A DNA stretch of 64,000 bases from Sclerurus mexicanus. Its lineage: Eukaryota > Chordata > Aves > Passeriformes > Furnariidae. A program made the position numbers and the translations under genes. The stretch lies in NCBI GenBank assembly GCA_013396755.1, contig VWZF01000308.1, forward strand, positions 218,567 through 282,566, in the 5' to 3' direction. This document shows positions 36,157 to 49,000 of the stretch, in pieces (within the stretch, counting starts at the first letter, position 1; each line of letters starts with the position of its first letter). A model generated the notes under the pieces. The model did no database searches. It worked only from the letters and a program-made list of their open reading frames with translations, and was not told where the DNA came from.

Positions 36157-36948
36157 ATGAAGAAAGAAGATTTAACCCAGAACCGAGAATGTGACAGTGG
36201 CCCAGATCATCCCAGGGCAGCAGCTCACCTGACACACGTGCATTCCGTGTTGGACAGTTCTCAAAATCAGAGTAGCAGTTTACAAGAATTATTTAACACG
36301 AGGAATTGTTCTCTCTTTAATACTATACCTCTGCCTTCTGTTGGCAAGGAGATGCCTCTGAGTTTCAGTGAATCAGCAGGGATGAACTCAAGTGCAGCTG
36401 CTCCTTGGAAGGATTCATTTCATCTGCGTTTTTCTCCTGGGAAAGACGATCTTGATATGGTTTCTCACTGCATTGATGGCATTTCAGTAACGGGCTGGCT
36501 GGAGAAAGCTTGTAGCATTTCTGGAGACTTCAGCTCATGCTGTCCAGGAGACAACTTCGTATGTTTTGCACAATTCTGGCTAAGACATTTGCAGTGTAAG
36601 AAAAACCTGTGGTTTCTGGAATTAGAAATGAGCAGTAGTAAGGAGAATGAATTGCAGCTTGCATTTTTGAAAGCATTGGAGCTTGGTGGACTTCCTGATC
36701 CCTGTTCTATTCCAGCTGCCTCCCTGAACGACTCCTGTGGTGTGGGAGTCCTAAACAACCAGAAACCATGTTTTTTCTTTTGTTACTCAAACCTTGTATC
36801 TTCAGAGCAAACACTTGGATATGAGCAAATGCTTTTGAATATACAATATGTGGCGAATAATTTTAACATCATACAGCTGGTAATTTCTGTGCTGGCTTTT
36901 GCACTAGCAGGTCTCTGGTGTGCAGCAGTGAGGGTAAAAAAGTACTGA
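36157..36948 (+). CDS. Single-exon 263-aa ORF at the FAM220A position, C-terminal membrane helix
   Basis: An uninterrupted frame of 264 codons lies in the last exon of the SMIM10-like transcript, 113 nt after that stop. I chose the ATG at 36157 (A at -3; MKKEDLTQ). The frame is open upstream to a TGA at 36121 but has no earlier ATG. The protein is Ser- and Cys-rich (about 13 Cys). It ends in a strongly hydrophobic segment at residues 238-258 (IIQLVISVLAFALAGLWCAA) followed by RVKKY, the layout of a tail-anchored membrane protein. By synteny it occupies the place of mammalian FAM220A (259 aa, a STAT3-interacting protein, also in a terminal exon). I cannot see clear sequence similarity to human FAM220A, so orthology is unproven. 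It could be a fast-evolving orthologue or a lineage-specific protein. Confidence 0.6.
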   Translation: MKKEDLTQNRECDSGPDHPRAAAHLTHVHSVLDSSQNQSSSLQELFNTRNCSLFNTIPLPSVGKEMPLSFSESAGMNSSAAAPWKDSFHLRFSPGKDDLDMVSHCIDGISVTGWLEKACSISGDFSSCCPGDNFVCFAQFWLRHLQCKKNLWFLELEMSSSKENELQLAFLKALELGGLPDPCSIPAASLNDSCGVGVLNNQKPCFFFCYSNLVSSEQTLGYEQMLLNIQYVANNFNIIQLVISVLAFALAGLWCAAVRVKKY

Positions 36949-37030
36949 GATTTTAATAACTGCTATTTTTAATAACAGAAAATAATAGACAAGGTCACAG
37001 TTCAGGCTTTAGTGAGAAGTAGATAGCTAA

Positions 37031-37036
37031 AATAAA
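37031..37036 (+). terminator. Candidate poly(A) signal of the SMIM10-like/FAM220A-position transcript
   Basis: AATAAA lies 83 nt after the stop of the 263-aa frame, giving a very short 3'UTR if used. A distal AATAAA at 42446-42451, after a long non-coding stretch, could define a much longer 3'UTR. The sequence alone does not decide between them. Confidence 0.4.
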
Positions 37037-37059
37037 AATTATACTTGTGTAATTGCTAG

Positions 37060-40000
37060 TAAAACTGGCTGTTGGAAAAATAGGGACTTCTTTTTTGTAA
37101 GGAATATCTGCATCTGTATGGAAAGAACTTCATAATCTCCAGACTTTCTGGGACTTGTGTAAGTCTGTTGTTAACACTAAAGTAGAACCCAGTTGATTAG
37201 CACAGATCCTTTGTTTTCTTTAGGGTTTGTATTAGTGGAGTGTTCTGCCTGCTATTATTTACAGCCATTTCCAGTGAAACTGTTTCTTGTAGAATTGAAT
37301 TCCTGCTCTGAATCCAACAGTAACTTATATATCAGCCCTTAAAACACTTTGAACTGGAAAGCTGTTGGGAGGGTGGTCTTCATTACAGCGTAATTCTGAG
37401 CAGTATTCCTTTCCAAGGATGGCACTGCTCTAATTTAACAATATCTCATGAGCTTTATTGTGCTACAATAGACACTATAAACAGTTTTCTAAAAGAATGT
37501 TTTCTTTCCTTGAGAAAGTGATTGCATAGTAATAATTTCTAGGTCTGTTGACTTTGGCTTTGGGACAGGCTTCCGACAGTGGGGTTTGGGAAAGAATGTT
37601 GGAATCCATGGAGGTGGTTGTGAGTAAGAATTTTGAGGAATAGGCTCCTGCTGGCACCTGGATGGAGGGACTCATTGTGCAGCAGGTCAGAGTTTGAACT
37701 CAGCTCCCAAAATTCTCAACAAGGGAGTTGCTGTGGATGGGCTTAGCCTGCTCTAGAGGCCCACCTACAGAGGGAGGTGTTGATACCGGGTGAGTTAGGA
37801 TGCATTTTCAGCTTCCCCTTCACTGAGTTAAAAGCGAGGACTTAATGTGGGATAAAGCCATGCCAGGGATTTCCACACTAGGGATCCTCTTTGCCAGCTG
37901 TCTTGCTTCATTTTGGAAAGACAGAAAGTGATGTTGCGTTTAGGTTGAACTGAATTTACCTGGAAAGCCATTAGAGTTTCCAGTGTGGTGTTTACTGGGG
38001 TGTTGGCAGACTTGAGTAGAGAAGCCCTTGGTTACGGAGATGAGATGCTGGTTGTCAGTGTTATGGGGAGAAATGTTCCAATTTTTTAATCTGAGTGCTG
38101 ACAGTGAGATATATTACTTTTCATGTTAAATGATATGTTGTGTTTTTATTATCCCCATTGGCTGGTTGTTTCTTCTGCATGCTAGAAGAGATGAAAAGCC
38201 ATTTTAGTTTAATTTAGAAAGTAACTTTTTCCCTGGTGTATATTTTAATGATTGTTTAACTTCTAGACTTCTGACCACACCATTACCTCTCATGAAGTGA
38301 CAGAAAACCCCAAAATACTGGATTATATATTTTAAGTAACTATTTTGTCAGCAACGATTCCTTCTTTGTCAAGCCATTCACTCTCATCTCCACTGCTGCC
38401 ATTTATCAGCCCTGCAGTGGTATCAACATGTTAACATGTGGTATTGTGGTGGTATTAACATGATGAATATTCCTGAAGTGATGCGGATCTGAAAGCCCAA
38501 TACACCGGAAACAAAGACACTTCTCCAGAAGTCTGTGGCTTCTTTGAGTTATGGTGTGAAGTTGCTGTCTGCCTACATTTTGACCAAAAAACCCCCACTT
38601 GGCAGAGCTGAGGGCAGAGGAGTGAAGGTAGGGAGGGGCTGGAGCCTGTCTAAGCTGGCTTGATTGCTAAAGACAGCGTTGTGCAACTCCATATTCATCT
38701 CCCTAACCAGCTCCAGAGGTACATACCCTTTTCCTGTATGGTGAGCCTTTTCTTATTGAGCTGCACGTAAACACCGCCCTCCACCCAAAACTCCAGTGTA
38801 CGAAGGATCCATTGGCACAGTTGTACCTGCAGTTGTTACTCCAGACCTTGTTTGTTCAGCTCAGTGGTTTGGCCTGGAAGATTCTCTGGTGTATGTCATT
38901 TGAGAACTACATATTTTGGGAACCATGGTTATATACAAGACCTTGTAGGTGATACTGCCATGTTAATGGGGAAGAGGAGTAGCTAAAGGCACAAAAGCAT
39001 TAATCCAGTTTTTAATGGACCTGTTCTTCATGGTGATTTTAAAGGGGGCAAAACCAAAACATGAGACACCACCAGTGAATTCAAATTTAAATGTGTGTAC
39101 AGCAGGGTGCCAAGGGTTCCCGTATTGGTGACAGGAGGGGTTCTCAGAATGTTGAATTGTGTTACATCTCACAGTCCAGCTAATACAGCCCTGTTTAAAG
39201 CAAAGCCTTGAGTGCATGGCCTGTAATCAATTATTACAGGATCACTTTAAATACAATACAGCTAAACAAAATGATGGATTTTTGTTGTGTATTATATGTA
39301 TATTGAACGTAAGATATAAAGAATACGTCTTAAGTGAGTGGATTTAATCCATTTTAAGATAGTTTCTGTACCTTGCCTTGGATTTTATTGCTTAAAACCT
39401 AAAAGGTAATTTTAACTTGAACATTCCTTCTGAAATTCAAATAAAGGATAGTTTGGTAGGTTGAAATCTCATGCAATATACTGCACTTTAAACCTGGGGA
39501 GGCCATCGATTGAAAGCGCTGTTCTTGCACTAACAGAACTGTCTGCCTGACGGTGACAACGTTTAAATGGCTTTTCATGTCTGGAGGGAGAATAGGGAAC
39601 CTGAAGGATGGCATCCATCCTTTGAAACTAGAGATAAATCCAGCACTATATGGTTTAGGCCACTGTTTCTTCCTACAGATGTTTTTATATTAACTCATCT
39701 CAAGAGAGGGAAGGTGTCTGGGCTAAGAACCAATTTGTGTGGAGTTTCACAGCATCGGTAAGTCAGACCTGGAAAGCTTTTCTGGGCTGATGTGCTGTCA
39801 GGGCTGGGACTGGCCTGGATGATTATTACAGAACAGAAAAATAACATTCTTAGTAGGGGTAAGGGACCTTTATACTGAACCAGGAGTTGCCTTCATATTA
39901 TTTCCCTCTCATCTTGCTCTGGAAAGAGGTATTTCTAAGCAAAATGGCAGGGTTCTACTAAACAACTTGTGCTCCAGATCCTTCCTGCACAACATAGCAA

Positions 40001-43000
40001 AGAGTTCTATTTCTGCCATTAGAAAACAAAGTAAGAAAATACTCAATATTTAGAGAATTGCCTAGTAGTTACACTTGAGTGAAAATTTGCTATATGGTGT
40101 ACTGCTTTGAAAAGAAAATATACTTTTAAACGTGTGTGCACAGAGCTCTGCATGTAGATAAAAAGTGCTTTAGCACAGTATGATGTTGGAATGCTTCTGC
40201 AAATGCTTGTTTACTTTCTGACGTTACAGTGCAAACTGCAGTGGAGCTGGTGGTGTATTCTCAGTGTGATCTGAGCTGGTGCAATCCTAACAATCCTGCG
40301 TGTGCATCATCCCGCACCAGGAGACGGTTTTATCTGTAGACACCTTTTAGCTGTTTGCTTTGTCAGTGTTGGCTTTGGTTCTGTTGTTTGGGGTTTGGTG
40401 ATGTTTGGGTTTTTTGTTTGTTTGGGTTTATTGTTTTTAGGACTGTAAAGACTGCACTTTCTTAAACTTTGCCAAAGTTTGCTTCCTTTCTCATTTGTCC
40501 TTTCTTACAGGTATACACATTTAATTTTTGGAAGAAACAAGCCTGTACATACCTAATATTTAATCTTACTATCAAATTGTTCCTTTTGTTCTTATGGTCT
40601 GGCCTTACATATATTTCCCTCCCTATAATTTCCCAGCCTAAGCAAATGCTGATACTTTGCTCCACTTCAGAAATGAATTAATTATATGTAACAAATTGAC
40701 AGAAACCACGAAGAGATGTAAGACCACACAGTCTGTCATTAGGGTGTCTGACAAGAGGTGTATCTGGCAGAGCAACAGGTAGCCAATATGAAATATTTCT
40801 ACTTTTTTTCCCTTCAAAACAGCTGCCTTAATTAAAATCCAGTATGTAATTTGAAGTTGTGCTACCGTCAGCTGAGAATTGCAGCTAGAATTTGGGGCTT
40901 GGGAAATATTTTAAGGTCAAAACTTAAAGAGAATAACTTTTCAAAAAATTAAGGGTACATTCATGTGAGAATTTTAAAACCTTTTTTTTTTTTTTCCCCC
41001 AAGAGCACACAGAATATGTTCTGACACTTGTTTCTGTGATGCAGAGTCAATAACTGGGGGAAAAAAACCCTCTCTATACTACAGAGGCTCCAATCCTCAA
41101 GGAAGAGCTGCATTCAGTAGAACTTTAAAATAAACCCAATGTTGCCTGTGAAAATACTGATACTTATGATCAATTCACATAGTTAAAATACAAGGTCATA
41201 GATAGCAATCTGCTGACAGAGTGAAAACAAGAATGATAAAGATACTGCTATCCTTTACCAGCCTGCACTAAGCAAATCCTATTGGTGTGTACTTTGAAAT
41301 TAATCCTGTATTGTATTCCAAAATCTCAGTTATCTTAGCCTTTTTGGAAATGGTGATACAGGATTCAGACCAAGATGGTTATTTCATTGTTAATGATGAA
41401 ATAAATTTAAAAGCTAAAATATTTTAGAAAATGACCAGAGGGACTTCCAGAAAGAAGTCTTAAAAAGATTTGCTTTTTTTCTCAATATATTTGTAGTCTG
41501 CTTTGCAAATTTCTTTTCTTCCCTCTTCATGGAAGATGTGTATAAACCTGATAGCAAAAATGGTCAAAACCCAAAGCTGCAAAAGTATCAGTATTTACTT
41601 TTCTCTTTGTAGCCAGTTCTAGCTATTATCAAGCGGAATACCTGGATGTAATGTAAGCTTTTGTTCTTACAAGTAGGGAAATCTGATGCCTAGTGCCTGA
41701 TTCATCACTTGAAGCTGAGTGTTCCGTGAACTTCCTTGAAAATGGGTTCTGCTACTGCTGGTGACTGATTTTAAATGCTGACACTTACTAGTTTCTATAA
41801 ACTGTGATGTTATCCCTGCAGAACAGTTTTAGTCTCTGGCCTTGGTCTTTGGCCCTTTTAACTGTGTTTTATTGCAACGTGGGAGGGGGAGAAGGCTGGC
41901 ACAAACCATTCTCGTTTGTTCCAGAGAAAGATGTTTACAACTTTGTATGTATTTTTAGAAATTTTTTGTGACACTTTTAACTTGGGAGAGGAGTTTCCAT
42001 AGTAAACTTGAATCCTGAAGAGGTGAGCACAGCCTTCTGGACAGTCGAGCGTGCTGTGTGTGAGCTGCCAGAAGCTGTTGCCTGCGATGCTGCTCAGTCA
42101 CACCACAGGAGGGAGTTACACATCAGTCTTTTGAGCATTTTCAGTTACAGCTTTGTTTTTCCTTAGCACAGCACATTTCAGTTTGACTTGTCTTACGGAT
42201 TGTCACTGCAAATAGGTTAATGTACAAATCAATACGCAGTGGTCATGTATTGTAACTGTTTACAGCTGAACTCTGAGTACCAATGGATGGGTTTTGTCAA
42301 GCTATTTAAAACCAGAAATAAAAATCTTTTTTTTTTTAAAATTAGCTTTTTGTCTGTGTTGAACAGAGAGAGTTTTGGTGCTTCTCGTTCCAATTCTTCA
42401 CTGTATAAATTGTACAGATGTCCTTAAGGAGATGGTGTTTCTGACAATAAAGTCAGTCAGTGGCTTTTTCAGAGATACAATTTGAGAGATGTGTGTTTAC
42501 AGAAACCAAACAAATTTAAAGCCTTTGTGAGACTAAAAGGGCTCAGTGCCTTATCCTTGGCCTTGCAAATTTGGTATTTGAGCTCTAGGTGAGCTTAATC
42601 ATGTTAGCCACCACTATTCATTCACAGCCGTTCTGACACACCTTTTTTTTTAGTGACACACCCTAACAAGCCAGTTACTTTCAATGTAATTCCAAGGTAT
42701 TTCCTAACTAACTAGATGTAATCTTGCAGCACAGTTTCATTTTAGAAGGGGGAAACAAACCAAGCTAAATACATGGAATGGCCACAGCAACTCTTGCATC
42801 ATCCAGGATGTTGCTGGATGCTTCTCAGCATGGTTAGAACCACCTTAGTGTTACCAGGTATGGCAGAACTCTTGTTTTTGCTGTATAAAATATTCACATC
42901 AGAGGAGTAGAATAAACATACATCCTCTGCTTAAACGTTAAGCATTAAAAAACCAAAACACAAACCCCTCACCCTTCAGAGATCTCTCTTCTGAAAGTTG

Positions 43001-46000
43001 CTTTCAGGCAACCTTTAGATTCTAGACTCAAAAGACTTTAAGTTTCTGTCTGATCTGGGGGTCCCTTGATGCCACAAGTGGTATGTTATTGTTATTTGCT
43101 GTATTATGGTATTGACAATTCTGAAGGAAAGGCTGATACCTTGAGTACAACAGTATTGTGTACTGTTGTTCTTAGTGAGGAATGCTGAGAGCATGCTGTC
43201 CCTCAAAACAGGCATTTAAACAAAAAAAAAGGAGGGGGAAGAAAAATTAATATAATACTCTAATCAGATCTGTAAAGTTTTGGCATGTGGTTAGACCTCC
43301 ATGGTTAAGAAAGTGCAATCAGTGTCTCCTGCACTTCACTGTGGGTTCCTCATCACTTCTGGAATTCGTGTGGGAGATACTGACATAGTGGATTGTAACC
43401 TCTTTGGCTTCCCACAGCGTCCCGGCCACCCACTGCAACAGTGATGGGACACTGCCTTAATTACTCCTGTTGTCATCGCTTTCAGACGGTTTATCAATAG
43501 TTTTCTATATATTTATGTAAATGGGCATGATTCCTGCAATGGGGAAGGTCAAGGAACTCAGAATACTTCGCAAATGAACTCAGGAATGGAATGATACTGG
43601 TGGCCTATGACTCTGTCGTAGTCTCTTCGTTCATCCCATACTGTAAAATCCTGTAAGAGCAACTCATCTGCACAGGAGTCCAAATTTCCTCTACGCAAAT
43701 CTGAGACTGCCAGAGGAACCTTTCAGCAATTCACATTCATCAGAGCATTTAACTCTTCAGTATGTTTCTTAGCTCTTGCTTTTTTCTGGCAGATATTACA
43801 GCAGCTTAAAATGAAACAAAACTTCAAACACAAATACTGAAGTTTCTGCTGAAGAAATTCACATTTCTTAAGGAGACGATATTTTGAAAGTGAATGGAGT
43901 GCTTTACCTTCCATTAAAAAAAGAAAATATTGTTATCAAGAACAGTGGTGTGTTTGTAAAAAGTGAGTTTTAAGTCTTGAGCGTTAGGAAGTGCTTTGTC
44001 TATTTGTTATCACAAGTATTTCTTACACATATCAAAATACTCTTTTATTTATCTTTAACCTCGTAGTTCAAAGAAGAGAAAAAAACAAACAAACACATTT
44101 TTGAATTCTTTCAAGTATTATGCTTTGTTAAAAGTGTCCCCAAGGGCAAGGGACCAAAACCAACACAGACCTCTTGCTCATTGAACAAAAAGCCAGCAGC
44201 AATGACAAGCAGGATGTTTTTGATGCTCTGTTTCTTTTTTCTGAGGCTGGTGGCTGAAGCCCTTAATCACTTTAGCTGGAAGTTATTCACAAATAACCCT
44301 CCTGAGCTCAGTAATCCTCTCCTGCTCTGTATCATAAAAAATCTTTTCTACAGCAGAGATTCCTAAATCTCCTCTCAGATCTGAGCCTTGCATTCCAAGT
44401 ATTTCATGCAGACTGCAAGCACGTCTGACCTGCTCCAGAGTCGGAACAGTTACAACACTTCCAGTTTCTGGTCTCTGCTCCCCTCCTTCAATCTAAGAGC
44501 ACTTAAGACTAAAACAACACAAATATTTTATGAAATTGTAGAGCACCTTCTTAAGGGCTTGCTTGTACACCTTCAGGTCTCTGTCAGGCCAGCTCAGGTT
44601 TGTAGGTGCTGAATTTTCTATGACGCTGAAAATCACACACTACCACAAAAACTTGTCAAAACAGAATGAAAATTCAAAAACTGTTTTGAAGTTGGGCAGC
44701 CTTCTTGTATATTCTGTTCCCTCGAGCTGCTTTCTGAGTGAGAACATCTGTACAGACTGTGGCAGGTTTCAAGTCCCTCACTTTGATATACGGTGTGTGT
44801 TCCCAACAGTCTGTTGCTTAAAATAAAAGCTGTTTCGTCTGTGTTGTCACTGTCAATCATCATTTTCTGAGCTCTTCCTCACATTTTCTTCCTGGTTTAT
44901 AATCGTTTGTTTGCAGTTGATAACTGTATCTTCTGATTTCCTTCTGTTTAGCCAAACTTCTTCCTTGCCAGTGCTAGCAAGCAGAAGTCTGTAGAGACTT
45001 TCATCACTACATATTTTGTTACAGTCAGTTCATCAAGCTTCTTTGCTATTTGCTCAATTTACAGTCAATTCTAATACATTTTCATAAAGTATTCATAAGG
45101 AATCGTAGCTGTTCCTGAAAGGATTTTTGAGCAGCTTCTCTTCTGTCACAGTGGAAGTGTTTTTTCTGAAGGCCCCTATTGAAACTGCATTATCTACAGG
45201 TTTGATTCCATTTTGTGTATGATTATTGCTACTATAGTTACTAAAAAGAGTGCTTTTATAAGTGAAAATATCTCTGGTAAATCTTTTTTACTCACTTGTG
45301 CTTGTTAAAGTCAGCAGCTGAACTGCCTAAGAGGGCACTTCTCCCTCCTGGCAGATATTCCAGCTGGGATAGATAATGTCCTACACAAGGTGACTCCTCC
45401 CAGCCTAACACACAAAACCTGAGAGGTAAGGAATAAACTCAGGGAGAACTAAGAAAAAAAACCAAGGAAAAAAAAAGGTACTTTGAACATATTCTTGGTT
45501 TAATTTGATAGATCATTTTGCCAGAAACATAGGATGAGAATATATGAATTAAAACTTGAGACAAAGGCAACCTAGATATGATCTGACTTTCCTTTATAAC
45601 AGGAACTCTGTCAAATAGTTTGAATCACACAGAGAGGGTGGAGTTAAGAAAGAACTGGAAATGGGCTCAGAGGAAGTGAAAAAACACAAGTATTTTACCC
45701 TTTTCATGGAAAAGGAAAAGCACACTTTAACTATTATTCCCCCAGGTATTTCTGTTGTCCTTCCAGTCCTACATGCACCTTATGATAACGCAGAACTACA
45801 TGGAGAACACGGGCAAAGTTGGGGTTTGGGTTTTTTTTGCATTTCAGAAAGTGTAATCAATAAGAAATCTGATAGTAGGATTTATCTGTTTAAGTAACTT
45901 AGAGTGGTTTCAGTAGGGCAAATCACACCCTCGATCCTGTAATCCAATCACACAAGATCAGTCCCCATGTCTGGCCTTGCAGACTTGATCAGGGCTCTGC

Positions 46001-49000
46001 AGCGGAGGATGTGCCGTGGGAGCCAAACTACAAGGGCTGGACTCGGCTTTATGGGAATATCATTCCATCTAGGCCAGGTTCAAAGCGCAGGCCTACTCAC
46101 AGCAGAGTCCGTGTGACCCTGCCCAGCCATTCCAACTGAGACAATAGCATGTCCTGAAGTGCTTTGAAATTCATTGCATGCTTTCCAAATTCTGTACTCC
46201 TGGTTGAAAAATGATCTTTAAGTGTCTTATTTTGAAGAGTCAGCATTTACCAACAGAGAACTATAAAAATGAAATACGTGATGTCTAAAGTTAAAGCATA
46301 TGGATGGTGTTCTAGGAGAAAACTCCTAGGAATTCCAGTTTATAAAATAGTAACATTTGCTACTTTATTTGAATGATTAAATTGATACGCTCTTTGCTGT
46401 TGTCTATAGTCAGCATTCTGGAGTAACATCTTTCATTGATTAGCAGTTTAGATTTCTGAGAAGACTGATTTATCTGCCTTTATCTGTCATTACTTGCAGT
46501 TTCATAATCTAATAAAACCAATATTATCTTCTAATAGTTTCAAGACAGCATTGCATTATTTTAGCTGAAGAATATGAATTTATGTCTTTTTAACTCATAT
46601 CAGCGTATCAACTTTACTAAAGCAGAATGAAATACAATTATAGAAGGGAGAGCTTTGTACAAATCATGCAGGAAGTCCAGACCATTTCAGGAAAAAGCAG
46701 CAGCTAGAAAAAGAACTGCCAGGCAACTGTACTTTGTAGAGGGTAAATCTGGAAATTACACACAAGCAATCAGGCACTGAAGATTCAAATGTAACAAACG
46801 CCTAAAAATACTTAATGGAATCATTTAATGTATGAAGGAAATAACCATTCTTGTCAACTAGATAAAAAGGTTTTCACTGCGAATGAGACAATATTTAAGA
46901 ATATAATTAGTACTTAGCAACGTATTTATCTCGGAAATGTGATGAGGATTTGCAAAAATTATCTGTTTGTTTTAACTGTAGTTATCTGAAGTCTTGTTTT
47001 TCAGGTTTGGAGTCTTTCCTACACACTGAGCTCTGGAAAAGCCTTACAGCGTAAAGAGCAAGGGGATGATTTTGTCAGTCATGAGAATTTAGCTGTGCTC
47101 ATTATCCATGCTCTCCTGAGCACCAGAACCACCCCAGTAGCACCCAGTGCTCCTGAGCAGCCCTTCCAGCAGCAATACCAGAACACAGCAGGCTGGGGGG
47201 AGAACATCCTGGCAGGAAATAATTCATCTCTTCTCAGCTGGCAGAATAACTGAACTAAGGATCCCAGATTCTCCTGCTTCTGAAGTGTCCTCAATCAACA
47301 GCAGATTTCTGTGTGAAAGTCTTTCAGGCATAAGTGTACTGTTATTTCCTAATGCTTTCAATTTCCCCTCACAAACCTAAAAAGAAAGGGATATTCTCTT
47401 TAAAAAAACCCATATTCTTTGTCCAGTATGAAAATACTGAGGAGTTCACATTTACTTGAGCAGCTTTGTGGATTAAAATTGTGCAGTAGGTATTTTAAAT
47501 AGGTGAATATTTTTTTTATTAAAACATGACTTAATAGTTCCAAATAATTTGCTTTCAAAATATAGCTCCACTATCTTTATTTCATTTTGGATATTTGGGA
47601 ATTTCCTACATCCACCTGATTGATGCAGACATCCTTGCATCTGTGTAACTGAGATTTCTGCTACTTCAAAATATAAGGAAACTTTTAAAGATACACATTA
47701 AAAAAGGAAACAAAAAACATTTAATTGAATTACTGTGTAAGACATTATTTTTCCAAGTGTGTCTACTGGTTTTGTGCACAAGTCCAATTTTTTTTTACAT
47801 TGCATTCCTTGTTTAGTCTGAGGCATGGCAATTTGCCAATCTGAGCTTTTAGTGATAAATTCTGCTATACAAAGCAAAAGTTTTTATATGTGAGGCCACT
47901 TCCTTCTGCTATTTTATCATCTTCCTGGTTTTGTCTGTTTTCAATAAATGCTTTTGTATTTTCACATCTTTTATATGCTTGTATACACAGACACTTTCCT
48001 CTGTATTAAAACTGATAGTTGCAAGTTGGGAAGGATAAAAAAGACAGACTGTTGATTTAAATTTCATTGCACTACTATATTATATGAACACTTTAATGTT
48101 ACAGTATTAAAAGATCTTAACCTTGATATTAAAAGCATTTCCTGAATTCGGCAGTGGGGTGGAGAGGCTGGGGTTGCTATTTCATAACAGGGTTTTAAAA
48201 TGGAAATAATCTCTGGGTACAGCTATACTTGAGTGCTAGAGACTGCCACACAAAGGCTGCGTTCTCACAGGGAACATGCCTTGTTTTAAAGCATCTCAGA
48301 TTTACTGAAACATACTAAAATCTAAAATCTAAAAAGAAATGATGGTGGAGGCCAAACATCTCTCCTTTATCTGTCCCAAGAGGTTGAAACTTTCTGCCTG
48401 AGGAGAAAAATCTCAAAAACTCAGCAGTAAAGAGAAGCCACAGAGACCTCTGCACACCCAGTGGAACCCAAAATATCCTGAGGGAAAGGAGAACTGAATT
48501 AGGGGTGATCAGGGGAGAAGAATGAGAGTGGAGGGGAGAAATTCAAACTGCAATGCAGCAACTGGAGAGAAGAGTTTGGACCCCACAGGAGAGAGAAGCT
48601 GTCCCTGATGTCCCTGCCCAGTGGAGCAGTCTGTCCTGAATTCCTCTTTCCCACAAAAAAACTTACTAAGGATGTAAGCTACAAATCACCACGTCCTAAG
48701 CTTTTTATGAAGCTCATTTTGTTGTTGTTCTGTCGATCTATTGTTCTTTTACAACTATATTAATAGACTAAAAATAATGGCAGTTCCACCAGACATAAAT
48801 TACAAATCTGTTTCTTAAAAATTATTATTTTGCACTGTGCTGATGGAGATCACAGAAATCTTTTTCTGACCAGAGAGGTGTAAGGTACCAAATTCATCCT
48901 TCATGTAACTGCACTGAAGCAAATGGAGTTACATAAGGAATTAATTTGTCCTGTCTCCTCCATTTCCTTGGAAAAATTCCTTGTTTTAGCGCTTGCCAAG

